NCBI RefSeq assembly: GCF_042477335.2
Contig: NC_091246.1
Location: forward strand, 113,241,001-113,305,000
Origin: Ovis canadensis
Lineage: Eukaryota; Chordata; Mammalia; Artiodactyla; Bovidae
DNA length: 64,000 nt
Direction of reading: 5' to 3'
Part shown: positions 10,263 through 20,302 of the stretch, piece by piece
Numbering within the stretch: position 1 is the stretch's first letter
Layout: each line of letters opens with the position of its first letter
Position numbers and translations under genes: made by a program
The notes under the pieces: model-generated
What the model saw: only the letters and a program-made list of their open reading frames with translations
The model's database searches: none
What the model was told of the DNA's origin: nothing

Positions 10263-12090
10263 TGAGAAAAGGAAAGATACAAGCATCTGAATGCAGAGTT
10301 CCAAAGAATAGCAAGGAGAGATAAGAAAGCCTTCCTCAGCAATCAATGCAAAGAATTAGAGGAAAATAACAGAATGGGAAAGACTAGAGATCTCTTCAAG
10401 AAAATTAGAGACACCAAGGGAACATTTCATGCAAAGATGGGCACAATAAAGGACAGAAATGGTAGAGACCTAACAGAAGCAGAAGATATTAAGAAGAGGT
10501 GGCAAGAATATACAGAAGAATATACTGTATGAAAAAGATCTTCATGACCAGATAATCACGATGGTGTGATCACTCGCCTAGAGCCAGACATCCTGGAATG
10601 TGAAGTCAAGTGGGCCTTAGAAAGAATCACTACGAACAAAGCTAATGGAGGTGATGGAATTTCAGTTAAGCTATTTCAAATTCTGAAAGATGATGCTGTG
10701 AAACTGCTGCACTCAATATGCCAGCAAATTTGGAAAACTCAGCAGTGGCCACAGGACTGGAAAAGGTCAGTTTTCATTCCAATCCCAAAGAAAGGCAATG
10801 CCAAAGAATGCTCAAACTACCACACAATTGCACTCATCTCACACGCTAGTAAAGTAATGCTCAAAATTCTCCAAGCCAGGATTCAGCAATACATGAACTG
10901 TGAACATCCTGATGTTCAAGCTGGTTTTAGAAAAGGCAGAGGAACCAGAGATCAAATTGCCAACATCCGCTGGATCATGGAAAAAGCAAGAGAGTTCCAG
11001 AAAAACATCTATTTCTGCTTTATTAACCATGCCAAAGACTTTGACTGTGTGGATTACGAGAAACTGTGGAAAATTCTGAGAGAGACAGGAACACCAGACC
11101 ACCTGACCTGCCTCTTAAGAAACCTATATGGAGGTCAGGAAGCAACAGTTAGATCTGGACATAGAACAGACTGGTTCCAGAAAGGAAAAGGAGTAATGTA
11201 TATTGTCACCCTGCTTATTTAACTTCTATGCAGAGTACATCATGAGAAATGCTGGGCTGTAAGAAGCACAAGCTAGAATCAAGACTGCCAGGAGAAGTAT
11301 CAATAACCTCAGATATGCAGATGACACCACCCTTATGGCAGAAAGTGAAGAGGAACTAAAAAGCCTCTTGATGAAAGTGAAAAGAGGAGAGTGAAAAAGT
11401 TGGCTTAAAGCTCAACATTCAGAAAAGTAAGATCATGGCACCTGGCCCCATCACTTCATGGGAAATAGATGGGGAAACAGTGGAAGCAGTGTCAGACTTT
11501 ATTTTTTTGGGCTCCAAAATCACTGCAGATGGTGACTGCAGCCATGAAATTAAAAGATGCTTACTCCTCGGAAGGAAAGTTATGACCAACCTAGATAGCA
11601 TATTAAAAAGCAGAGACATTATTTTTGCCAACAAAAGTCCGTCTAGCCAAGGCTATGGTTTTTCCTGTGGTCATGTATGGATGTGAGAGTTGGACTGTGA
11701 AGAAAGCTGAGCGCCAAAGAATTGATGCTTTTGAACTGTGGTGTTGGAGAAGACTCTTGAGAGTCCCTTGGACTGCAAGGAGATGCAACCAGTCCATTCT
11801 GAAGGAGATCAGCCCTGGGATTTCTTTGGAAGGAATGATGCTGAAGCGGAAACTCCAGTACTTTGGCCACCTCATGGGAAGAGTTGACTCACTGGAAAAG
11901 ACTCTGATGCTGGGACGGATTGGGGGCAGGAGGAGAAGGGGACGACAGAGGATGAGATGGCTCGATGGCATCTCTGACTCGATGGACATGAGTCTGAGTG
12001 AACTCCGGGAGTTGGTGATGGACAGGGAGGCCTGGCGTGCTGCGATTCATGGGGTTGCAGAGTCGGACACTACTGAGAGACTGAACTGAT
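10263..12090 (+). mobile_element. RTE-BovB LINE, 5'-truncated, sense, most of the reverse transcriptase
   Basis: ORF2 DNA runs from the linker after the endonuclease to the 3' end. An open stretch of 218 codons (10566-11222) covers the fingers and palm up to the GQEATVRSGH block; one indel then closes the frame. The catalytic YADD box is read in another frame at 11314-11325. A further 154-codon open stretch (11625-12089) holds the basic C-terminus with [14 protein letters not shown]. The endonuclease is missing. At least two frameshifts make it inactive. It is joined directly to an antisense SINE on the right. Confidence 0.96.
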
Positions 12091-12104
12091 TTACTTCTCT
12101 AATA

Positions 12105-12360
12105 CACTATCATGTCCGACTCTGTGTGACCCCAGAGACGGCACCCCACCAGGCTCCCCCGTCCCTGGGATTCTCCAGGCAAGAACACTGGAGTGGGGTG
12201 CCATTTCCTTCTCCAATGCATGAAAGTGAAAAGTGAAAGTGAAGTCGCTCAGTCGTGTCTGACTGTTTGCGACCCCATGGACTGCAGCCCACCAGGCTCC
12301 CCCGTCCATGGGATTTCCCAGGCAAGAATAGTCGAGTGGGGTGCCATTGCCTTCTCCGAA
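12105..12360 (-). mobile_element. Bov-A2 dimeric SINE, antisense
   Basis: Two antisense BovA monomers in tandem. Each contains the ATTCTCCAGGCAAGAA or ATTTCCCAGGCAAGAA block followed by GGGGTGCCATT.CCTTCTCC. The linker is rich in GAAAGTGAAA. Short flanking reading frames on the minus strand are SINE translations only. Confidence 0.94.
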
Positions 12361-12844
12361 TACATTTACTGATGATTGCCTAAATATTTAGATTAAAAGA
12401 TACACAGCTGTAGTCCCTATCTTCAAAGACTTAATCTGTTAAGACAAACAGAGCGAAAGGATGCTTAGATACCCAAAGAAGCAAAAAAATCCTGCCTTTA
12501 TCAGGCCTAAGAACAATAAAACAACAACTCTAAGTCTGTGTTCTGATAAAGACTGGGCTTAATAACAAAGCTGTCTAGACATCTGTATAATTCTAAACAT
12601 GAAACATAAATGTCTCTGCTATGAAAGCATGATGCAGTTACTCATAAATTGCAATAGGTCAACTACCCATGAATGCTTTTAATCTTTTTTCTGCTCTCAT
12701 TTATTTAACAGAGGTTGGTTGCACCACTGTCCCAGTACTGTTTTATTACTAAAATGACATACCAATTCCTAATAGCGTTAAGAACCAAAAGCTAATTTTA
12801 AGATAAATTTCCCCTAAAATGTCCCTAGGACCTCTTTCACTTTT
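12361..12844. other. Non-coding interval, no recognised feature
   Basis: AT-rich DNA with no repeat family I can name and no long open frame. It appears single-copy by eye. Confidence 0.5.
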
Positions 12845-12980
12845 GTTTTTGTTTTGTGTTTGTCTATACCACTCAGCTTGTGGGATACAGGATCCTAGTT
12901 CCCTGATTAAGGATCAAACCAGTGCTGCCCTACAGTGGGAGCAAGGAATCTTAACCACTGGACCACCAGGGAAGTCCTCT
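12845..12980 (-). mobile_element. CHR-type tRNA-Glu SINE, antisense
   Basis: The block GCTTGTGGGATACAGGATCC, then GATTAAGGATCAAACC, then TTAACCACTGGACCACCAG with GGGAAGTCC at the tRNA-derived end, is the antisense form of the cetartiodactyl CHR SINE. It is mildly diverged. Confidence 0.85.
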
Positions 12981-13247
12981 CTTTAATTTTTTACAAACAA
13001 AACATATCTAGTGATTTCAGCCTTTGTTTGTCTGTTTTGGTAACAAACTGCTGTTTGATATTACTTCCATTTTGCCCATATGACATTCTTGTTCCTGTAA
13101 ATCAAAATTAGTCTTTACAAGGGCCCTCTCTGAAACAATCTGAGGAAAATCAACTAAACAGACATCAAATGTAACCAGAATGGCACTGATCCTGAGAAGC
13201 CATCCATCAGGGATCTTAACTGGTATCCTAGTACTGGCTTTTTTTTT

Positions 13248-13376
13248 TTTTAAGTTTGTGAAGTTGCTCAGTCATGTCCAACTCTTTGTGGCCCCATGGA
13301 TTGTAGCCTACAATGCTCCTCCATCCATGAGATTTTCCAGGCAAGAGTACTGGAGTGGGTTGCCATTTCCTTCTAA
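13248..13376 (-). mobile_element. Bov-tA SINE, antisense, truncated
   Basis: It starts after a T run with AGTTGCTCAGTCATGTCC and ends at TGCCATTTCCTTCT. The tRNA-derived head is missing. Confidence 0.9.
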
Positions 13377-13552
13377 TTGCTTTATAATATTGTGCTGGTA
13401 CATCAACATCAATCAGCCACAGGCATACATGTGTTCCCTCCCTCCCATCTCCCAGCCCTCTAGGTTGTTACAGAGCACTGGGTTGAGCTCCCTGTGTCAT
13501 ACAGCGAATTCCCACTGGCTGTCTATTTAACACATGTTGAGGTACGTGTTTC
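13377..13552 (-). mobile_element. L1 LINE 3' UTR, antisense, left piece
   Basis: The order ACATCAACATCAATCAGCC, CTCCCTCCCATCTCCCAGCC, GGTTGAGCTCCCTGTG is the antisense ruminant L1 3' region, also seen at 39.6 kb. It is interrupted by an LTR and resumes at 14291. Confidence 0.85.
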
Positions 13553-14290
13553 TGAAAGGTTGTTGTTCAATCACGACACCGGGATTCTTGGCCCCCGGAG
13601 AAGAATTCAATCCGGGACCAGAGACGAGGCTTGATCGCTCAGAGCTTTTGTGTAATAAAGTTTTATTAAAGTATAAAGGAGATAGAGAAAGCTTCTGACA
13701 TAGGCATCAGAAGGGGGCAGAAAGAGTATCCCCTGCTAGTCTGCAGCTGGATGTTATACAGTCACCAGCAGTCTGTTAATGAAAGAAAGGAATGTCTCAA
13801 AACTTAGAATGGCACCAGGCCCCTCACCCATAAGATGTATTTTGGGATAATCTTGGCACCAAATGGTTTATCTTGGGCCATAAAAGGATTAACTTGAATC
13901 TTGAAGAAGGGCAGAGCACCATACAAATAGTTTCATTTACACAGATTAGAGGAACAATATCAGGGTATAACATACTGGTTTATCAAGTAGGTTCTGAGCC
14001 CAAAAGGTGGAACCAACTAAAAGACAGAGTTTGGGGTAAATGCATAGTACATTAGCATAGCTTAAGATAAACATTTCCACAAGAAAAAGGCACTGGTTAA
14101 CTTCAAGTGAAACCAGGTGTCATTATGGCAACACAGAATTTTAAGAGAAACCTTTTAAATTTGTATAGAGAAGGAGAAAATATCGCTAGTTTGTTTCCTC
14201 CTGCCGCTTAAGAGAGATAAAAATGTCTGACAGTTGCAGGCTATTTCCTCCATTTGGAGACCCCTGGCCTTCCTGCCTGTTACCCTCTCA
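13553..14290 (-). mobile_element. Solo LTR of a class I ERV, antisense, 738 bp
   Basis: The unit begins TGAAAGGTTG and ends TACCCTCTCA on the plus strand, so it is TG...CA in either reading. TTTC is present on both sides (13549-13552 and 14291-14294), a 4-bp duplication typical of gamma-type retroviruses. Removing the unit and one TTTC restores a continuous antisense L1. The reverse polyadenylation signal TTTATT is at 13662-13667. The R-U5 part matches the 3' LTR of the provirus at 33903-34364, but its U3 is longer and different. No internal sequence remains. Small open frames inside it are not genes. Confidence 0.93.
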
Positions 14291-14600
14291 TTTCCAGGCC
14301 ACTCTCTCAATTCATCCCACCCTCGCCTTCCCCCACTGTGTTCACCAGTCTGTTCTCTATGTCTGCATCTCCACTGCTGCTCTGCAAACAGGTTCATCAG
14401 TACCATCTTTCTAGATTCCATACACATGTAATAATATACAATATTTCTTTCTCTTTCTGACTTCACTCTGCACAATAGGCTCTAGGTTCATTCACCTCAT
14501 TAGGACTGACTCAAATGTGTTTTTATAGCTGAGTAATATTCCACCATGCATACATATAATTTCTATATCCATTCATCTGTCAGTGGACAGAAAGTTTGCT
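14291..14600 (-). mobile_element. L1 LINE 3' UTR and ORF2 end, antisense, right piece
   Basis: It continues the antisense L1: CATCCCACCCTCGCCTTCC, TGTTCTCTATGTCTGCATC, GACTTCACTCTGCACAATAG, CTGAGTAATATTCCACCATG, and finally the CATTCATCTGTCAGTGGAC block. It fades out near 14600. Confidence 0.85.
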
Positions 14601-16900
14601 TCTATGTAGTTCATGAACACTGTGAAATACCTAGTATGCAAAATTCAGTTGTGTTTTCTTTGCAGGAAATCTTTAATTCTCATTAGATGCTCAAAGGTAA
14701 ATGACTCCAAAAGGGATTTCCCTTTACCTGGAAACAGGAAATATGCTTTCAATGATAATGCAAATAATTCTGACACAATGTTTCAAGGTGTTACATACAC
14801 ATACAACTAGGGAGAGACAGAGCAAAGAAAGGACACTAAAACAAGAACTTATTTGCTACAGACACCTCCCTTTTCTAGAATGCAATGATCTCTTAGAATA
14901 AATACGTGATTCCCTTCTATTATTCAGGTCAATACATCTCTTGCCAAACAAGACAGAAAACGGTTCAACCAAATCCCTGGACATGGGCAGTCTTGCTTGT
15001 GATTATTAGTAGCATCTAAAAACCTGAAACGATGAATACACTATTATAGAATCAAGGTATAAGGAAATTCCAACACATCAAAATGAATCAGTTCTTGTTG
15101 TTTAGTTGCTAAACAACTGGGGGTGTGGGGGCGGGGTGGAGGCAAAGAATGTAGCACCTGTTAGCAACCTAGAAAGAAACTACAAGCAGGAAAGACTTAT
15201 GATTTGAGGTACTGGCATATGACATGAGCATATTCAAGGCATTCACTTCTTTCCCAGGCCACACACATTACAAAACGTGCCACTGGCTGAACTCTGTCAC
15301 CTGCCCATTCTACTGATCTCACTAAACAGAGCAAGCACCAAAACTCATTGTCAGGATTCACTGCAATTGATCAACACTGACTAACTGCACCCTCAGAGAC
15401 AAGGAAAGACTGGACAGGAATCTATTTATTCCTAATTAGCAGCAAGACTCCTATCAGTTTCACTGAATACACATCTCTCAAAAGTTTCTGCTCTAAGCAC
15501 ATAAACTTAGCAATTTTAATTTTTGGGTTGGGCTCTAGTTACTGTATAGATTAGTACATGGGAGAGAACTGAACGCTTTTTATCAGTCAGGGATGACTTA
15601 TACATTCTGACCAATCATTTATGTTCAAAATATTGAGAAAGGTTGTATAACTTGCCCTAAGTTATATAGGTAATAAAAGGTGGAAAGGGAAATTCCAAGC
15701 ATGTTCATCTAATCATTATGCTACAATGTGTCAAGTTGTCAGGTTATTTTTTTATACAATAAGCCAAGGAAAGCCAATGAAAATATTTAAGGACAGCAGT
15801 AATGATCATATTTACATTCTTGATTCCACTAATCAATAAGGTGGAGAGCAACCTGATGGTAAAGCAACAGTATCAAAGTCAAAATCTAGCTCAAAAATGC
15901 TGAGGAACTGAACCACAGGAATGCAGAAAGGATTAAAAAAAAAAAAACAAAAAAAAAAAACAACCTAAAATCTTTACCGGGTAAACGTAAATAGACTTAT
16001 TAATGTATGAGAGGAAAAGATGGAAAAGGATGAAGGAGGCTACCTCCAAGCTTAGTACCTTGGCCAATGGTCAGTAATTATGGTCTATTGATTCAAAGAC
16101 AGGAGGAGGAGCTGGCAATTTGGTCTCCTCTAAGCGGCAGGAAGACAAGTCTACTTTTTATGTAATTAAAAACAAAACGAGAAAAACCCAATTCTACAGA
16201 ATTTCCCTCCTACCGAAAAACCTTCCCACTTTCCAGAAATCTTATCTTTGAAATGAGGAACCCTTAAGGGTTGTTTTTCCAAAAATAAAAAGTCATTTGG
16301 GCAGGAGGGGGTCTTCAACATTATTTAGCATTCTTTTAAAAGCAAATTAAATTCGAAGCCGATTGCATACAATTTAATTTTCCTAAAGTTTCTATTTTTC
16401 TTTGGAAGTCTCGTTGGCATTAGTTTGTATTCATTGTACCATTTCTATGTCTCCTGTCTAAAATAAACTCCAAAAAATATTTAAAAAAAATGACACTCTA
16501 TGCTTAGAGTTCCACCGTCAGACATCTAAACGCCACGAACATAGCCTGTCTGCCAACCCAGGCCAATAAAACCAGTGCTTCAGAAGTCATCTGAATCTCA
16601 CGTGAAACTGTTAAAGAGATTGGCCTGAATAAACTCCTCAGCCGAGCCCTGGGACCGGCAGCTCCCTCTGAAATCCTGCTCACCAAACGCTGCAGCGACA
16701 GCCTAGAGAACCAAGAAGGAACAGGAAGGACCTGCCCAGCATCCACTCAACCTTCCGGGTCCAGGATCCAGGGCCCAAGGCAGGTTCTGAATGCTCTCCG
16801 CACATCTTCTAAGTTGGCTCAAGCCAGAGATGCACCATGAAAGCAGTACCGGCTGTCACGTGTATGGAGAACTCTGAAAAAATCAAATTACTTATACTCA
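14601..16900. other. Long single-copy-like interval
   Basis: No repeat family and no convincing gene is seen. It contains a small perfect hairpin with 9-bp arms at 15097-15117, a poly-A stretch broken by C at about 15936-15960, and a modest rise in GC from about 16500 as the CpG island is approached. An 80-codon frame on the minus strand (16504-16746) has no family resemblance I know. If the exon candidate at 17184-17282 is real, this would be intron 1 of that gene. Confidence 0.5.
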
Positions 16901-16989
16901 CAATCCCACATCGGGCGTCTTCTGAAACAACCAAGTCGCCTAATTTTTAATCTAGCGGTGAGCAACGCTAGAGCAGTGATGAAGTCGGC

Positions 16990-17750
16990 TGGCTGAGTCG
17001 GAAAAGTTTTCCGAGAGCCAGAGCCCCTACGCCGAGCTGACGGTCAATGCCTCACCCCCAAGGGGAACCAGATCCCAGTCCCGCAATGGGTGGCCCTGGA
17101 CTCCGGCCGCGAACACGGCCCGACCTCCCCTGACTCCGGGTTTCGGGCTGGGCGATGCGGCCGGCCTCCAAGCCCACGCTCACCGAGTTGCCGCCCGCGG
17201 CCCGGGAGCCCGCGCGCTTCTCTGGCATGGCTCCTGCCTCCGCCTCCGACGCTGCTTTCTCCTCCGGAGGTTCCGCGTTCATGCTGCGGTCATGCCTCCG
17301 CCGGCTCCGGGCGCCCCTGGATTACAGCTTAGCTGCAAAAGCGGTGGCGGGGCCCGCGCTCTCATGGGCTCTGGGGCCCAAAACGGCCGTAGGTCAAGCG
17401 GCAGGCCAGCAGCAAGGCCGTGGGTTGTGAGGGATGCGGAGGCAGCAAGAGCGCGACTGCAACCACAGCCGCCGAACCGAACACAACTCAGGTAGCTGCC
17501 CACCTCTTCCTCGGCCGGCCCGCCCCGCCCCCGCTTCTCCCACAAGCTGCCGCGGGGAAGGAGGCCTCCGCCCGGATCTCAGCTCCCGCCAGAAGCTGCG
17601 GGCCAGCACCTGAAGCCTCAGAGGCGCCCGCCCACCCCAGGCCCCTCCTCCACGCTTCCGGGGCCTCCTTGGCTTCCGGATTCCGCATCGCGCCGGAAAT
17701 GCGTCATCACCTAGGGCCTCCAATCGTATTTTCTTTTTCCTGAGCTGGTG
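16990..17750. promoter_or_regulatory. CpG island, likely promoter
   Basis: The stretch is sharply GC- and CpG-rich compared with the AT-rich DNA on both sides. Its right part carries candidate transcription factor sites: ETS-type CTTCCGG at 17655-17661, CTTCCGGA at 17673-17680 and CCGGAAAT at 17693-17700; CRE-like GCGTCATCAC at 17701-17710; CCAAT at 17720-17724. No TATA box is evident. This layout is typical of a housekeeping-type vertebrate promoter. Placement of the sites to the right of the exon candidate fits transcription towards lower coordinates; a divergent transcript is also possible. Long frames here on either strand reflect few stops in GC-rich DNA. Confidence 0.75.
17184..17282 (-). 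CDS. Candidate first coding exon of an unidentified gene
   Basis: On the minus strand an ATG with a purine at -3 opens a frame of exactly 33 codons, starting MNAEPPEEKAA and ending RAAGGNS. The next bases are GTGAGC, a strong consensus splice donor, and the exon would end in phase 0. The peptide is rich in Ala, Glu and Pro and looks like a disordered N-terminus; I do not recognise the family. The surrounding CpG island with ETS, CRE-like and CCAAT sites supports a promoter. Reading on through the donor gives 76 codons of low-complexity translation. No second exon was recognised to the left in this window. Alternatives are a non-coding first exon or a chance frame in a GC-rich promoter. Confidence 0.42.
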
Positions 17751-17875
17751 TGGGCAAGTGAGAGTGTCGGTGTATATTGTTAGTGACTGTACTTTTGGCC
17801 TTGGTTTGGAAGCCAAACCGCCGAACTATTTTTTTCTGATGCCCCCAACAGTTATATGGATGGGCATGTTCTCAG

Positions 17876-17920
17876 TTCAGTTCAGTAGCCAAGTTGTGTC
17901 CGACTCTTTGTGACCCCCTA
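17876..17920 (-). mobile_element. Older RTE-BovB 3' end, antisense, left piece
   Basis: The terminal repeated TTCAG and GTGTCCGACTCTTTGTGACC are the antisense 3' end of a BovB. Its continuation is at 21716-21975, on the far side of a younger BovB insertion. Together they form a 5'-truncated copy of about 300 bp. Confidence 0.88.
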
Positions 17921-18737
17921 TGGACAGCACAGCATCATCTTTCAGAATTTGAAACAGCTCAACTGGAATTCCATCGCCTCCAATAGCTTTGTTCGTAGTG
18001 ATGCTTTCTAAGGCCCACTTGACTTCATATTCCAGGATGTCTGGCTCTAGATGAGTGATCACACCATCGTGATTATCTGGGTCGTGAAGATCTTTTTTGT
18101 ATAGTTCTTCTGTGTATTCTTGCCATCTCTTCTTAACATCTTCTGCTTCTGTTAGGTCCATACCATTTCTGTCCTTTATCGAGCCCATCTTTGCATGAAA
18201 TGTTCCCTTGGTATCTCTAATTTTCTTGAAGAGATCTCTAGTCTTTCTCACTCTTTTGTTTTCCTCTATTTCTTTGCATTTATCGTGAAGAAGGCTTTCT
18301 TATCTCTTCTTGCTATTCTTTGGAACTCTGCATTCAGATGCTTATATCTTTCCTTTTCTCCTTTGCTTTTCACCTCCCTTCACAGCTATTTGTAAGGCCT
18401 CCCCAGACAGCCATTTTGCTTTTTTTCATTTCTTTTCCATGGTGATGGTCTTCATCCCTGTCTCCTGTACAATGTCATGAACCTCATTCCATAGTTCATC
18501 AGGCACTCTATCTATCAGATCTAGGCCCTTAAATCTAGTTCTCACTTCCACTGTATAATCATAAGGGATTTGATTTAAGTCATATCTGAATGGTCTGGCG
18601 GTTTTCCCTGCTTTCTTCAAGTCTGAATTTGGTAATAAGGATTTCATGATCTGAGCACAGTCAGCTCCTGGTCTTGTTTTTGTTGACTGTATAAAGCTTC
18701 TCCATCTTTGGCTGCAAAGAATATAATCAGTCTGATT

Positions 18738-19424
18738 TCAGTGTTGACCAACTAGTGATGTCCATGTGTAGAGTCTTCTCTTGTGTTGTTGGAAGAGAGT
18801 GTTTGCTGTAACCAGTGCATTTTCTTGGCAAAACTCGAGTAGTCTTTGCCCTGCTTCATTCCGCATTCCAAGGCCAAATTTGTGTGTTACTTCAGGTGTT
18901 TCTTGACTTCCTACTTTTGCATTCCAGTCCCCTATAATGAAAAGGACATCTTTTTTGGGTGTTAGTTCTAAAAGATCTTGGAGGTCTTCATAAAACCATT
19001 CAACTTCAGTTTCTTCAGCATTACTGGTTGGTGCATAGACTTGGATAACTGTGATACTGAATGGTTTGCCTTGGAGACGAACAGAGATCATTCTGTCATT
19101 TCTGAGATTGCATCCAAGTACTGCATTCTGGACTCTTTTGTTGACCATGATGGCTACTCCATTTCTTCTGAGGGATTCCTGCCCACAGTAGTAGATGTAA
19201 TGGTCATCTGAGTTAAATTCACCCATTCCAGTCCATTTTATTTCACTGATTCCTAGAATGTCGACGTTCACCCTTGCCATCTCTTGTTTGACCACTTCCG
19301 ATTTGCCTTGATTCACGGACCTGACATTCCAGGTTCCTATGCAATATTGCTCTTTACAGCATTGGATCTTGCTTCTATCACCAGTCACATCCACAACTGG
19401 ATATTGTTGTTGCTTTGGCTCCAT
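18738..19424 (-). pseudogene. BovB ORF2 N-terminal endonuclease domain, inverted part
   Basis: An open frame of 228 codons covers most of the apurinic-type endonuclease that nicks the target for reverse transcription. Motifs seen are WNVRS near residue 33, ISEIKWTG near 59, VIQVYAP near 125 and the catalytic-type GDWNAKVG near 165. The frame is open from a MEPKQQQYP start to the TWTS block and then hits a stop. The remaining catalytic His region should follow but is not in frame. It belongs to the inverted half of the BovB at 17933-21703, so it is disconnected from its reverse transcriptase. Confidence 0.88.
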
Positions 19425-19799
19425 CCCTTCATTCTTTCTGAAGTTATTTCTCCACTGATCTCCAGTAGCATATTGGGCATGTACTTACCTGGGGAGTTCC
19501 TCTTTTGGTATCCTATCATTTTGCCTTTTCATACTGTTCATGTGGTACTCAAGGCAAGAATACTGAAGCGGCTTGCCATTCCCTTCTCCAGTGGACCACA
19601 TTCTGTCAGGCCTCTCCACCATGACCCGCCCATCTTGGCTTGCCCCACGGGCATGGCTTGGTTTCATTGAGTTAGACAAGGCTGTGGTCCTAGTGTGATT
19701 AGATTGACTAGTTTTCTGTGAGTATGGTTTCAGCGTGTCTGCCCTCTGATGGCCTCTTGCAACACTTACCATCTTACTTGGGTTTCTCTTACCTTGGCC

Positions 19800-20302
19800 G
19801 TGGGGTATCTCTTCACGGCTGCTCCAGCAAAGCACAGCTGCTGTTCCTTACCTTGGACGATGGGTATCTCCTTACCATCACCGTTCCTGACCTTCAACGT
19901 GGGATAGCTCCTCTAGGCCCTAGCCACCACTTCTCGGGTGGCTCCTCCCAGCTACAGCCCCTGGCCTCGGGCACCGGGTGGCTCCTCAAGGTCACTGCCC
20001 CTGGCCTCAGGCGCGAGGTGGCTTCTCCTGGCCACCCCGATCTCGGACATGGGGTAGCTCCTCTCGGCCACCGCCCCTGACCTCAGACGCAGGGTGTCTC
20101 CTTCCGGCCACTGCCCCTGACCGCAGATGTGGGATAGCTCCTCCCAGCCGCCGCCACTGACCTTGGACGCAGGGTAGCTCCTCTTGGTTGCTGCCCCTGA
20201 CCTCAGATTCAGGGTAGCTCCTCTCGGCCATTCCTGCGCTGTCGCAGCCTGGCACTCTAGGCCGCTGCCCCTGACCTCGGACATGGGGTAGCTCCTCTCG
20301 CC
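19800..20302 (-). repeat. BovB 5' tandem array, about 40-bp GC-rich units
   Basis: Ten or so units of about 40 bp repeat the core GGGTAGCTCCTCTCGGCCAC followed by a GCCCCTGACCTCGGAC-like half. Copies are imperfect and a few are shortened. The array lies at the 5' end of the inverted BovB half. Since 40 is not a multiple of three, the short frames that show ERSYPMSEV-like repeats change phase and are unlikely to be protein. It may be the BovB 5' UTR or promoter region, by analogy with GC-rich 5' arrays in other LINEs. Confidence 0.85.

Noticed and set aside
14155-14475. 106-codon minus-strand frame
   Set aside because: It spans the solo LTR and antisense L1; no protein family.
15097-15117. 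Perfect 9-bp-arm hairpin as a regulatory RNA element
   Set aside because: Too short and isolated; such palindromes are common by chance in this length of DNA.
17155-17430. Plus-strand frame in the CpG island
   Set aside because: It is the complement of the exon candidate and its upstream region; no donor or family resemblance.
17394-17816. 140-codon minus-strand frame in the CpG island as a protein
   Set aside because: Arg/Pro/Gly-rich translation of GC-rich DNA upstream of the likely start; no family resemblance and no splice support.
19284-20080. Plus-strand frames of 128 and 120 codons
   Set aside because: They are the antisense of the BovB endonuclease and of the GC-rich tandem array.
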